Below are positions 17,459 to 27,465 of a stretch of DNA of 64,000 nucleotides, in pieces (position 1 is the stretch's first letter; each line of letters opens with the position of its first letter). The position numbers were made by a program, and so were the translations under genes. Source of the stretch: CAWBLP01 sp963789495 (GTDB lineage: Bacteria; Pseudomonadota; Alphaproteobacteria; Acetobacterales; Acetobacteraceae); assembly GCA_963789495.1 (NCBI GenBank), contig CAWBLP010000005.1, positions 124,001 through 188,000 on the forward strand. The letters are read 5' to 3'. Below the pieces are notes generated by a model. The model was not told the origin of the DNA and did no database searches. It worked only from the letters and a program-made list of their open reading frames with translations.

Positions 17459-18459
17459 GTGCTCGCCAACATTCCCGACACGCAGACGGTCATTGAGATC
17501 AGGGCGCCGGGCGGACCGGAGGTTCTGGCGCCGGCGCGGCGCCCCGTGCCCGAACCGAAAGCCGGTGAGGTGCTGATCCGCATTGCCGGCGCGGGCATCA
17601 ATCGCGCCGACTGCCTGCAACGGATGGGGAAATATCCGATGCCGGCGGGCGCCTCCGACATTCCGGGACTGGAATGCGCGGGCACGGTCGTGAAGTGCGG
17701 CGACGGCGTGACGCAGTGGAAAGATGGCGATCAGGTCTGCGCGTTGCTGGTCGCCGACGGCTACGGTGAATACGCCGCGGTGCCGGCGGTGCAGTGCCTG
17801 CCGGTGCCAGAGGGTGTCAGCCCGGTGGATGCCGGCGGCCTGCCGGAGACCTTCTGCACCGTCTGGACCAACGTGTTCGAGCGGATGCATCTGCAGCCGG
17901 GTGAGACGTTCCTGGTGCAGGGCGGCACCAGCGGCATCGGCATGACCGCGATCCAGCTCGCCAAGGCGTTCGGCTGCAAGGTGCTGGCAACCGCCGGATC
18001 GGACGAAAAATGCGCCGCCTGCCTCGGTTTCGGCGCTGATGTCGCGATCAACTATCGCACCCAGGACTTCGTGCAGGTCGGCAAGGACGCCACCAACGGC
18101 CGCGGCGTGGACGTGATCCTGGACATGGTCGGCGGCGACTACATCCCGCGCGAGATCGAACTGCTGGCGCGCGAGGGCCGGCTGGGCTTCGTGGCGCTGA
18201 TGGGCGGTACCAAGGCCGAGGTGGATTTCGGTGCCATCCATCGCAAGCATCTGACCGTGACCGGCTCGACCCTGCGCGGACGCAGCATCGAGCAGAAGGC
18301 GTCGATCGTGGCGGGGCTGCGCGAGAAAGTCTGGCCGCTCTGGGCGCAGGGCAAGTTGCGGACCTGCACCTACAAGACCTTTCCACTGGCTCAGGCGCGG
18401 ACGCCCATCGCCTGATGGAGTCGAGCGCCCATATCGGCAAGATCCTGCTGGTCCCGTGA
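17459..18459 (+). pseudogene. NAD(P)H:quinone oxidoreductase (PIG3-type), frameshifted at the C-terminus
   Basis: A medium-chain reductase of the zinc-free quinone oxidoreductase (PIG3/TP53I3) group. It shows IRAPGGPEVLAPARRPVPEP, GINRADCLQRMGKY and the NADPH-binding loop VQGGTSGIGMTAIQLAKAFG. The start is GTG at 17459, because AAGGAG lies 6 bases upstream; the ATG at 17453 would overlap that site. The frame breaks near 18395: as read, the protein ends AQARTPIA, whereas a one-base insertion gives the expected tail DAHRLMESSAHIGKILLVP, ending at 18459. Only about 20 residues are affected, so some function might survive if the indel is real. Confidence 0.78.
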
Positions 18460-18586
18460 CGACGGGCGGGCATTGCCATCGACGTGCATGCGGCTGACCG
18501 GCTGTCGGTCAAAGCCGCCCGAAGCATCCAATGAGAAGAAGTCGCGAACATCCGGCACATTCCGGCAGCGATGATGGGAGAGTTCA

Positions 18587-20246
18587 ATGAAGGCCGCTGA
18601 TGCCGTCGTGGAAATCCTGAAGCGCGAAGGTGTGCAGACGCTGTTCTGCTTCCCGACCACGTCCTTGATCGAAACCGCTGTCGCGGCTGGGCTGCGCCCG
18701 ATCATCTGCCGGCAGGAACGCGTCGGGGTCGACATGGCGGACGGCTATGCCCGCGTCACCAATGGTCGCCCGCCCGGCGTGTTCGCCATGCAGTACGGGC
18801 CGGGCGCCGAGAACGCGTTTCCCGGCATCGCCACGACCTATTCCGATTCGGTACCGGTGCTGTTCCTGCCACTCGGTCACGCCCGCGACGGCGCGCAGGT
18901 TTATCCGCTGTTCAGCTCCGCCCGCACCTATGCGTCGGTCACCAAGCAGGTGGAGACCCTGACAGTGCCGGAACAGACTCCGGCCGCCATGCGCCGCGCC
19001 TTCAGCGCCTTGAAGAACGGCCGGCCCGGTCCGGTGATGGTGGAACTGCCGCGCGACCTGTTGGACCTGGATATCGGCAGCGACACGCTCGACTACACCA
19101 AATTGCGTCCCACCTGTGCCTCGCCGGCTGATTCCGACGTGGAAGACGCCGCCAAGCTGCTGCTGGATGCGGCATGCCCGATGATCCTGGCCGGTCAGGG
19201 CGTGCTGTACGCAGAAGCGTCGGCCGAACTGGTGCAACTGGCGGAGCTGCTGCAGGCGCCGGTGATGAGCACGGTGGACGGCAAGAGTGCCTTCCCGGAG
19301 GACCACGAGCTGGCACTTGGTTCCGGCGGCAACAACTTCACCGCGCAAGGCGCACATATCCTGTACGGCAAGGCCGATCTGATCCTGGCAATCGGCGCCG
19401 GCCTGACTCGCCACCCGCTGAGCACGCCGCCGCTGCCCGCCGGCATCCGGCTGATCCACGCCACCAACGATCCGCGCGATCTGCACAAGAGCTACCCCAC
19501 CGAGGTCGCCCTGCTCGGCGATGCGAAGCTCACCCTTGCCGCACTGGTGGAGGCGGTGCGCGATCGCATGGGCGCGCGCATCCTGAACCGCTCGCCAGTG
19601 GGCGGAGATCGGCGACACTGCGCGACGCCTGGCTGGCGAAGTGGCAGGCCAAGCTGAACTCGTCCGAAGCGCCGATCACGCCGTACCGCGTGATCAATGA
19701 GTTCATGCGGGTGGTCGATCCGGCCGAAGCGATCGTTACCCATGATTCCGGCAGCCCGCGCGAGCAGCTTTTGCCGTTCTATCGCGCCACCGCTCCGCGG
19801 TCCTATCTCGGCTGGGGAAAGTCCCATCAGCTCGGCACCGGCCTGGGGCTGACCATCGGGGCGAAGATCGCTGCGCCCGACAAGTTCTGCGTCAACTTCA
19901 TGGGCGATGCCGCTTTCGGCATGACCGGACTGGATTTCGAATCGGCCGTGCGCGCCGATGTGCCGATCCTGACGGTGGTGCTGAACAACGCCACCATGGC
20001 GATCGAGATTCCGCATATGAAGCTGTCGCATCGAGCGGCATAGCAGCCGGGATCTGGGCGGCAACTACGCCAACCTCGCGCGCGATTTGGGCGGCTGGAG
20101 CGAACGCGTGACCGACCCGAGCGAGGTCGCCGCCGGCTATCCAGCGGGCGCGCCGGCAGACCGAGGAAGGGCGTAGCTGTCTGCTGGAATTCATCACCAG
20201 CGAGGAGACCGCATTCTCGCGTCGCGGCCAGGGACCGTCGGCTTGA
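18587..20246 (+). pseudogene. Acetolactate-synthase-like ThDP enzyme with three frameshifts
   Basis: The N-terminal frame (MKAADAVVEILKREGV, with the catalytic Glu in CRQERVGVDMADGYARV) continues to about 19600. The second part (TLRDAWLAKWQAKLNSSEAP through the ThDP/Mg motif GDAAFGMTGLDFESAV and NNATMAIEIPHMKLSH) lies in another frame. Two more shifts, near 20034 and 20130, are needed to read SSRDLGGNYANLARDLGGW and then RQTEEGRSCLLEFITSEE to a stop at 20246. The repaired protein would be about 550 residues, similar to benzoylformate decarboxylase/acetolactate-synthase-like enzymes. As sequenced it cannot make a full enzyme. Three indels in one gene suggest decay, or a low-quality stretch of sequence. 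Confidence 0.8.
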
Positions 20247-20283
20247 TCGTCAACCACGCTGCACAGGGTCAGCCGCGCTGCGC

Positions 20284-21312
20284 ATGAGGCTGTCTCCGGT
20301 CACCACGCGTCGGCTTGCAATCTTCCGTCAGAATCGGCGCGGCTATTGGTCGAGCTGGCTGTTCATTGTGCTGTTCGTGCTGAGCCTGTTCGCCGAATTC
20401 ATCGCGAATGATCGTCCGCTGGTGATCCACTTCAACGGCGCTTGGCTGTTTCCGGTTCTACAGGATTACAGCGAGGACCGGTTCGGCGCCGATTTTCTGC
20501 CGACCCAGGCCGACTATACGGACCCCGACGTGCAGGCGGCAATCCGGGCGCATGGCTGGATGATCTGGCCTGCGGTGCCGTACAGTTACGATACTACTGT
20601 GAAACATCTGCCGAGCCCTGCACCTTCGCCGCCAAGCTGGCAGAACCTGCTGGGCACCGACGACCAGGCCCGCGACGTGTTGGCGCGGGTGATCTACGGA
20701 TTTCGTCTGTCGGTGTTGTTCGGCTTCACGCTCACCGTGGTGTCGTCGGCGGTTGGAGTGGCTGCCGGTGCGGTGCAAGGCTTCTATGGCGGCCTGACCG
20801 ATTTGCTGTTTCAGCGTTTCATTGAAATCTGGAGCGGCATGCCGCAGCTTTATCTGCTGATTATACTGGGTAGCATCATAGCACCCGGATTCTGGGTGCT
20901 GCTGGTATTCTTGCTGCTGTTCTCCTGGATGAACCTGACCGGCGTGGTCCGCGCAGAGTTCCTGCGCGGTCGCAATCTGGACTATGTGCGCGCGGCCCGC
21001 GCGCTGGGAGTTTCCGATATTGCTTTGATGGCCCGCCACATCCTGCCGAACGCGATGGTCGCCACTTTGACCTTTCTCCCGTTCACGCTGTCCGGCTCTG
21101 TGACGATCCTGGCCAGCTTGGACTTCCTCGGTTTCGGGCTGCCGCCGGGTTCCCCGTCGCTGGGCGAACTGGTGGCTCAGGGCAAGAACAACCTGCAGGC
21201 GCCTTGGCTGGCGCTGACGGCGTTTTTTGTTCTGGGTGGCGTGCTGACGCTGCTGATTTTCGCGGGTGAGGCAGTACGCGATGCGTTCGATCCGCGGCGT
21301 CTGCCACGATGA
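20284..21312 (+). CDS. yejE: ABC transporter permease, YejE-like
   Basis: A 342-residue inner-membrane permease of the oligopeptide/microcin C importer group. It begins MRLSPVTTRRLAIFRQNRRGYWSSW, has a long periplasmic insert after the first helix (NDRPLVIHF... to LGTDDQARDVLARVIYG), and the EAA loop VRAARALGVSDIALMARHILPNA that contacts the ATPase. The expected upstream partners yejA (binding protein) and yejB (second permease) are absent: the preceding gene is the broken ThDP enzyme. YejF follows. Without YejB the complex would be incomplete unless the partner is encoded elsewhere. Confidence 0.87.
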   Translation: MRLSPVTTRRLAIFRQNRRGYWSSWLFIVLFVLSLFAEFIANDRPLVIHFNGAWLFPVLQDYSEDRFGADFLPTQADYTDPDVQAAIRAHGWMIWPAVPYSYDTTVKHLPSPAPSPPSWQNLLGTDDQARDVLARVIYGFRLSVLFGFTLTVVSSAVGVAAGAVQGFYGGLTDLLFQRFIEIWSGMPQLYLLIILGSIIAPGFWVLLVFLLLFSWMNLTGVVRAEFLRGRNLDYVRAARALGVSDIALMARHILPNAMVATLTFLPFTLSGSVTILASLDFLGFGLPPGSPSLGELVAQGKNNLQAPWLALTAFFVLGGVLTLLIFAGEAVRDAFDPRRLPR

Positions 21313-21376
21313 CTGGCGGAGGATCGCGACGAAGGCTCGCTGCCACGATCTGGGCTCTGTCGCCGCGGTTCGGCCG

Positions 21377-22969
21377 ATGAGCCTGGTGGAGGTCGCCAAT
21401 CTCTCCGTCGCCTTCGGTGCACGACGCGTCGTGGATGATGTCTCCTTCACGCTCGATGCGGGCGAAACACTCGCCCTGGTCGGCGAGTCCGGCTCCGGCA
21501 AGTCGCTCACCGCCTTGTCGCTGCTGCAACTTCTGCCGCCGGGTGGGGTCAATCCGACCGGTCGCATCAGGCTGAACGGTGCCGAGATGATCGGTGCCGA
21601 TCCGGCAACGCTGCATCGCGCGCGGGGCGAGCAGGCCGGCATTGTGTTTCAGGAGCCGATGACCAGCCTCAATCCGTTGCATCGCATCGGTCGCCAGGTG
21701 GCGGAGGCGATCACGCTGCATCAGCGCCTGCGCGGGACGTCACTGCGCCAACGCGTGGTGGACGTGCTGGAGCAGGCCGGATTTGCCGACGCCGGGCATC
21801 GGCTGGACGCCTATCCGCATCAGCTTTCCGGTGGTCAGCGCCAGCGCGTGATGATCGCGATGGCACTGGCCAACGATCCCGCCCTGCTGATTGCCGACGA
21901 GCCGACCACGGCGCTGGATGTGACGATTCAGGCGCAGATCCTGGATCTGCTGGCGCGGCTGAAAGCAGAGCGCAGCCTGGCCTTGTTGCTGATTACCCAC
22001 GATCTGCAGATCGTGCGTCGTTATGCCGATCGGGTTTGCGTGATGAAGGATGGCGCGATCGTCGAGGCCGGATCGGTTGCCACGGTATTTGCCGCGCCCG
22101 CGCATCCCTACACGCGGATGTTGCTGAACGCGGTCCCTCGGGGTGGGCCGGCAGTGATGCCAAACCGCGCCCCGACTTTATTGCAGGCCGACAATGTGCG
22201 CGTGCACTTCGCGGTGCGCCGCGGCATTCTGCGACGCGCCATCGGCCATGTGCGGGCCGTAGATGATGTGTCGATCGCCGTACGCGCCGGCGAGACGCTG
22301 GGCCTGGTGGGCGAATCGGGTTCCGGCAAGACCACCATCGCCCTGGCCGTTCTGCGCCTGCTGCCGGCGACGGGACGCATCGTTTTTGCCGGCCAGAACC
22401 TCGCGACACTGCCCCAGCGCGCGTTGCGCCCGCTGCGGGCAAAGATGCAGATCGTGTTTCAAGATCCGTTCGGTAGCCTGTCGCCGCGTATGACCGTGGG
22501 CGAGATCGTCACCGAAGGGCTACGCGTGCATGAGCGGCGTCTGACGGCGCGCCAACGCGAAGATCGGGTGGTCGCGGCACTGGAGGAGGTGGGGCTTACT
22601 GCCGACAGTTCCGAACGCTATCCGCATGAATTCAGCGGCGGCCAGCGGCAACGTATCGCCGTGGCACGCGCAATGGTGCTGAAGCCGGATTTCGTCGTGC
22701 TGGACGAGCCGACCAGTGCGCTGGACATGTCGGTGCAGGCGCAGATTGTCGAATTGCTGCGTGATCTGCAGCAGCGCCACGGTCTGGCCTATCTGTTCAT
22801 CAGCCATGACCTGAAGGTGGTGCGTGCCCTGGCGCATCGCGTCGTCGTGCTGCGCGGCGGACAGATCGTCGAGCAGGGAGAGGCAGCAACAATGTTCGCC
22901 AATCCGTGCGAGGAGTACACACGAAACCTGATGCAGGCCGCATTCGCGCTGGAACCGCTCCCGTCATGA
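21377..22969 (+). CDS. yejF: ABC transporter ATP-binding protein with two ATPase domains, YejF-like
   Basis: A 530-residue tandem ATPase. Domain 1 has Walker A GESGSGKS, signature LSGGQRQR and Walker B LLIADEPT. Domain 2, from about residue 280, repeats GESGSGKT, FSGGQRQR and FVVLDEPT. This fused form is typical of YejF, which powers uptake of peptides and microcin C-like compounds. The ATG at 21377 gives MSLVEVANLSVAFGARRVVDD; no clear ribosome-binding site precedes it, so translation may be coupled to yejE, 64 bases upstream. Confidence 0.87.
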   Translation: MSLVEVANLSVAFGARRVVDDVSFTLDAGETLALVGESGSGKSLTALSLLQLLPPGGVNPTGRIRLNGAEMIGADPATLHRARGEQAGIVFQEPMTSLNPLHRIGRQVAEAITLHQRLRGTSLRQRVVDVLEQAGFADAGHRLDAYPHQLSGGQRQRVMIAMALANDPALLIADEPTTALDVTIQAQILDLLARLKAERSLALLLITHDLQIVRRYADRVCVMKDGAIVEAGSVATVFAAPAHPYTRMLLNAVPRGGPAVMPNRAPTLLQADNVRVHFAVRRGILRRAIGHVRAVDDVSIAVRAGETLGLVGESGSGKTTIALAVLRLLPATGRIVFAGQNLATLPQRALRPLRAKMQIVFQDPFGSLSPRMTVGEIVTEGLRVHERRLTARQREDRVVAALEEVGLTADSSERYPHEFSGGQRQRIAVARAMVLKPDFVVLDEPTSALDMSVQAQIVELLRDLQQRHGLAYLFISHDLKVVRALAHRVVVLRGGQIVEQGEAATMFANPCEEYTRNLMQAAFALEPLPS

Positions 22970-23036
22970 CCGTGATGCCTCGGTGCGTTGACCGCTGTTA
23001 CGTCGCTTCGTACAGTCCTGCGTGAGGAGAACGCCC

Positions 23037-24098
23037 ATGGAGGCTGGCGTGATCGACTGCGACATCCACCCGGGCGTGCCCGACATCAAGGCATTGCTGC
23101 CTTATATGGAGCCGTTCTGGCAGGAATCCTTCGTCGCACGCGGGATCGACGGATTCGACATGATGTCTTATCCGCCGAACGCTCCGATCACCTGCCGGCC
23201 TGACTGGCGGGTGAAAGGCCAACGCCCCGGGTCAAGTCTCGACGATCTGCGGCGGGACGCGCTGGATGCGTTCGGTGTGACCCAGGCGATCTGCAATCCG
23301 CTGACCGGAGGCCAGGTTTCGGTCAGCGAGACCATGGGGGCGGCGATCTGTTCCGCCGTCAACGACTGGGTCATCGAGCACTGGCTGGACAAGGAGCCAC
23401 GGCTGCGCGCCTCCATCGTCGTGCCGGCCCAGGCCCCGCTGCTGGCCGTGGAGGAGATCGAACGCCACGCCGCGGATAAGCGGTTCGTGCAGATTCTGCT
23501 GCCCGTGGCGTGCGAAATGATGTTCGGGCGCAGCTACTACTGGCCGGTCTACGAAGCCGCGGTGAAGCATGATCTGCCGATCGGGCTGCACGCCGGCAGC
23601 ATGTATCGCTACGCGCCGACCTCCACCGGCTGGCCCTCGCACTACCTGCACGACTACGTCGCGCAGTCGCAGACCTTCGAGGACCAGTTGCTCAGCCTGA
23701 TCTCCAACGGCGTGTTCAACAAGTTTCCCTCGCTGCGCGTGGTGCTGATCGAATCCGGCGTCACCTGGCTGCCCGGCTTTCTCTGGCGCGCCATCAAGAC
23801 GTGGCGCGGCGTGCGTGCCGAAGTGCCATGGGTCAGCCGATCGCCGGCCGAGATCATTCGGGAGAGCGTCCGGCTGACGACGCAACCGATCGACGCACCG
23901 CCCGATGCCGCGGTGGTGAACCGCATCATCGAGCAGATCGACTGCGATCGGATGCTGTTGTTCGCGTCGGATTATCCGCATTGGCAGTTCGACGGCGATG
24001 ATCCGCTGCCGCCTGGGCTGGCTCCCGACCTGTTGCGTCGCATCCAGGTGGAGAATGCGCTGGAGACCTATCCCCGTCTGAAGGAGACCGTGCCATGA
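23037..24098 (+). CDS. Amidohydrolase-2 family protein (first of a pair)
   Basis: A 353-residue metal-dependent hydrolase or decarboxylase of the amidohydrolase-2 (ACMSD-like) group. It shows the N-terminal metal ligands in VIDCDIHPG, a further His in PIGLHAGS, and the distal Asp in LLFASDYPHWQFDGDDPLP. The start ATG follows GAGGAGAACGCCC. Its last four bases overlap the next amidohydrolase (ATGA), so both are made from one message, probably as related subunits or sequential enzymes. Proteins like this often act on aromatic or amide-linked ring compounds, but the substrate is not evident. Confidence 0.85.
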   Translation: MEAGVIDCDIHPGVPDIKALLPYMEPFWQESFVARGIDGFDMMSYPPNAPITCRPDWRVKGQRPGSSLDDLRRDALDAFGVTQAICNPLTGGQVSVSETMGAAICSAVNDWVIEHWLDKEPRLRASIVVPAQAPLLAVEEIERHAADKRFVQILLPVACEMMFGRSYYWPVYEAAVKHDLPIGLHAGSMYRYAPTSTGWPSHYLHDYVAQSQTFEDQLLSLISNGVFNKFPSLRVVLIESGVTWLPGFLWRAIKTWRGVRAEVPWVSRSPAEIIRESVRLTTQPIDAPPDAAVVNRIIEQIDCDRMLLFASDYPHWQFDGDDPLPPGLAPDLLRRIQVENALETYPRLKETVP

Positions 24099-25198
24099 AC
24101 GCACCCGTCGATATCCTGCAGCGGCAAGCCGGTACCGAGGCGCGAATCGGCATCATCGATTGTGACATCCATCCCTATCCCAAGCTGGGTGCATTCAACC
24201 CGTATCTGTCGGAGCGCTGGCGCAAGCACATCGCCGAATACGGCAAGTTCAATTGCGGCCCCTATGCCGACCGCGGCACCTATCCGCGATTTTCGCCCAA
24301 CACCTCGCGCCGCGATTCATGGCCGCCGGCGGGCGGGCTTCCCGGCTCCGATGTCGGCTTCATCCGCGAGCAACTGCTCGATCCCTACAACATCGCCTTC
24401 GGCGTTCTTGAGCCACTGCTTGGCGGCAATACCTCGCGCAATCTCGAAGAGGCCGCGGCGCTGTGTTCCGCGATGAATGATTGGCAGGCACACGATTTCG
24501 TCGATGCCGAACCGCGACTGCGCGCGTCGATCCTGGTGCCACAGGATGACCCGGACGCGGCCGTCAAGGAAATCGAAAAGCGAGCGGGGGACTGGCGGTT
24601 TGCCCAGATCCAGCTTGGTTCCAAGACCTCCGAGCCAGTTGGCCGCAAGCGCTACTGGCCGATCTTCGCCGCTGCGCAGGCCAACGGACTGTCCATCGGT
24701 CTGCATATCGGCGGCACGCAATCCAGCGCACCGTCTGCTGGCGGCTGGCCGCAATTCTACCTGGAGGACCATCACGTCCTGGTCCATTCGATGCAGAACC
24801 AGGCAACCAGCCTGATCCTGGAGGGAGTGTTCGAGGCATTTCCCAGGTTGAAAATCGTGCTGATCGAAGGTGGCTTCGCCTGGGTTCCGACGCTTGGCTG
24901 GCGACTGGACAAACATTGGGCGAAGATGCGCGACGAAGTGCCGCATGTGAAACGGCCGCCATCAGAGTATCTGCGCAGCAATCTCTGGTTCGCCACGCAG
25001 CCAGTGGAGGAGCCGGAACATCCGGACGATCTGCGCCAGGTGTTCGATTGGATCGGCTGGGATCGCATGATCTATTCCAGTGACTATCCGCACTGGGATT
25101 TCGATGACCCATACCAGGCGTTCAACATGCGAATGTCGCCGGACGAGCAGCGCATGGTGCTGCGCGACAACGCGCTGCAGGTCTACGCGTTTCGCTGA
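24095..25198 (+). CDS. Amidohydrolase-2 family protein (second of a pair)
   Basis: A 367-residue paralogue of the preceding gene with the same signatures: GIIDCDIHPYPKLGA at the N-terminus, SIGLHIGGTQSSAP in the middle and YSSDYPHWDFDDPYQAF near the end. It is translationally coupled to the first by an ATGA overlap. The two share the overall plan but are clearly diverged, which fits an old duplication and division of labour. It converges on an SDR gene two bases beyond its stop. Confidence 0.85.
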   Translation: MNAPVDILQRQAGTEARIGIIDCDIHPYPKLGAFNPYLSERWRKHIAEYGKFNCGPYADRGTYPRFSPNTSRRDSWPPAGGLPGSDVGFIREQLLDPYNIAFGVLEPLLGGNTSRNLEEAAALCSAMNDWQAHDFVDAEPRLRASILVPQDDPDAAVKEIEKRAGDWRFAQIQLGSKTSEPVGRKRYWPIFAAAQANGLSIGLHIGGTQSSAPSAGGWPQFYLEDHHVLVHSMQNQATSLILEGVFEAFPRLKIVLIEGGFAWVPTLGWRLDKHWAKMRDEVPHVKRPPSEYLRSNLWFATQPVEEPEHPDDLRQVFDWIGWDRMIYSSDYPHWDFDDPYQAFNMRMSPDEQRMVLRDNALQVYAFR

Positions 25199-25201
25199 GC
25201 G

Positions 25202-25903
25202 CTACTCAGGATAGATCATCTTCCGCGTCACCCCGCCATCCACCACGAACTCGGCGCCGGTGACGAAGCCGCTGTCGGCGCCGACAAGGAACGCGGCCAG
25301 CGCAGCAATGTCGTCCGGCGTGCCAACCCGCCCGGCCGGATGGAATGCATGGTCCTCGGACCGCGGCGGATCGCCTTTGGTGTAGATCCAACCAGGACTG
25401 ATGCAGTTTACCCGCACCTCCGGTCCCAGGCTGATCGCGAGTGCATGGGTCAACGCCACCAGGCCGCCTTTGGACGCGGCATAGGCTTCGGTATCTGGTT
25501 CCGACATGCGGGCGCGAGTGGATGCGATGGTGACCACTGCGCCGCGTGCCGAGCGCAAGAAGGATTCAGCAGCACGCACCAGCAGGAATGTGCTGGTGAG
25601 ATTGGTGTCCAGCACCTGCGACCATTCCGCAAGGGAAAGCTGAGCGATCGGCTTGCGGATCATCATGCCGGCATTACAGATCACCGCATCCAGCCGCTTC
25701 TCCTGCGCAGCGATGCCATCGATCAGCTCCCGGACCGCTTGCTCATCGGCGACATCGCAGGTGACGGTGCGCCCGCCTGCCGGAGCCGCCCCGTTTGGAT
25801 CGCGATCCGCAACGACGACCCGCCAGTCTTCGACCGCCAGACGCGCGGCAATGGCGGCGCCGATGCCATGCGCGGCGCCGGTGATCAGGACAGTGCGGGT
25901 CAT
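25202..25903 (-). CDS. Short-chain dehydrogenase/reductase
   Basis: A 233-residue classical SDR with the cofactor loop TGAAHGIG, the structural NAGM motif, Ser in TIASTRA, the catalytic YAASK, and the C-terminal VTGAEFVVDGG. The acidic end of strand 2 (VVADRD) points to NAD(H) preference. The ATG at 25903 is preceded by GAGGGTAGTC. The substrate is probably a small alcohol or keto-acid related to the surrounding catabolic genes, but nothing in the sequence names it. Confidence 0.88.
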   Translation of the reverse strand: MTRTVLITGAAHGIGAAIAARLAVEDWRVVVADRDPNGAAPAGGRTVTCDVADEQAVRELIDGIAAQEKRLDAVICNAGMMIRKPIAQLSLAEWSQVLDTNLTSTFLLVRAAESFLRSARGAVVTIASTRARMSEPDTEAYAASKGGLVALTHALAISLGPEVRVNCISPGWIYTKGDPPRSEDHAFHPAGRVGTPDDIAALAAFLVGADSGFVTGAEFVVDGGVTRKMIYPE

Positions 25904-25994
25904 GACTACCCTCAGATTTTCCGATCGCACAGGGTCGGTTGCGCGGTGCAGTGCCCGCTGCTGCGGGCACCCACCTCCACCACGGCGGTAGGAG

Positions 25995-27312
25995 CTACTC
26001 CGCCGCCTGCCGCGCCGTTATGCCACCGTCTGCCGCATCCAGCGCCTGGTTCAGGTCAGCGAGGATGTCGTCGATATGCTCGATGCCGACGGACAGACGC
26101 ACATAGCCCGGCGTCACGCCGGTCGCGTGCTGTTCGGCTTCCGTCAACTGGGAGTGTGTTGTGCTTGCCGGGTGGATCGCAAGGCTGCGCGCGTCGCCGA
26201 TATTGGCGACATGGTAGAACATCTTCAGCGCATCGATGAACCGTCGTCCGGCATCGGCGCCACCGGCAAGTTCGAAGCCGACCAGCCCGCCCTGCCCGTG
26301 TGGCAGGTATTTCGCCGACCGTTCTGCCGCCGCGCCAGTGTGATGTGCCGGGTGGATCACCCGGGCCACGTCCTTTCGTTGCGCCAGGAAGTTCGCCACC
26401 GCCAGCGCATTCCGGCTGTGTTCACGCATGCGCAACGGCAATGTCTCCAGCCCTTGCAGGAACAGGAAGGCGTTGAACGGCGCCATCGCCGCGCCGAGGT
26501 CGCGCAGCAGCACGACGCGCATGCGCAGGATGTAGACGATCGGTCCCAATGGCTTGGCCGCTTGCGCCCAAACCGCTCCGTGATAACTCGGGTCAGGGGT
26601 ATTAAGCAGCGGCTGGCGCGCAGCATGCGCCTCCCAATCGAAATTGCCGCCATCGATCACGGCGCCGCCGATCGACGTGCCGTGGCCGCCGATATATTTC
26701 GTGGTCGAGGTACATCACCACTGCGGCGCCATGGTCGAATGGGCGCACCAGGGTCGGCGCGGCCGTGTTGTCCATGATCAGCGGAATTCCGAACTTTCGG
26801 CCGATCGCCGAGACTTCTGCAATCGGGAATGGAATCAGTTTCGGATTGGGCAGCGTTTCGGCGTAGTAGGCGCGGGTGCGATCATCGGTCGCGCGCGCGA
26901 AGGCTTCCGGATCGGCGGGATCGACGAAGCGAGCCTCGATACCCTGGTCCTTCAGCGTATTCGCGAACAGGTTCCAGGTGCCGCCGTACAGGTCCGTGGA
27001 ACTGACGATGTTGTCGCCGGCCCGTGCCAGATTCTGCACGCTGAATGCCGAGGCGGCCTGACCGGATGCCACTGCCAGCGCGGCGACTCCCCCTTCCAAC
27101 GCCGCGAGGCGCTTTTCGAACGCATCGGTCGTCGGATTCATGATGCGCGTGTAGATGTTGCCGAGTTCGCGCAAGCCGAACAGGTTGGCCGCGTGCTCTG
27201 TGCTGTCGAACTGGTAGGACGTGGTTTGATAGATCGGCACGGCAACGGCGTTGGTGGCACTGTCACGCCGCCATCCAGCGTGCAGAGCCAGGGTTTCCGG
27301 GTGTTTGGACAT
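25995..27312 (-). pseudogene. O-acetylhomoserine sulfhydrylase (MetY-like), frameshifted at the PLP lysine
   Basis: A Cys/Met-metabolism PLP enzyme. The N-terminal part starts MSKHPETLALHAGWRRDSAT (ATG at 27312, with GGGGAG upstream) and runs through ASGQAASAFSVQNLARAGD to VVMY. The rest, from about 26700 down to 25995 (IDGGNFDWEAHAARQPLLN to GITARQAAE), is in another frame. Deleting one C near 26712 restores VVMYSTTKYIGGHGTSIGG, which contains the PLP-binding lysine. As read, the product would lack that lysine and be inactive. Length and features otherwise match a normal enzyme of about 430 residues making homocysteine from O-acetylhomoserine and sulfide. Confidence 0.82.
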
Positions 27313-27465
27313 GCTTACGCTCTCCCCGATCAGGTTGGCGCGACTATAGCCACGGCAGTGCGGACGTGAAGCGCGGACCGGGCGCAAGAAGAATTTCGTC
27401 TCACTGCTCGGTGGCAGGCAAGCGACTGCCGTTACAGAGCGGCTCTAGGAAAGGTCTTGCTACGG

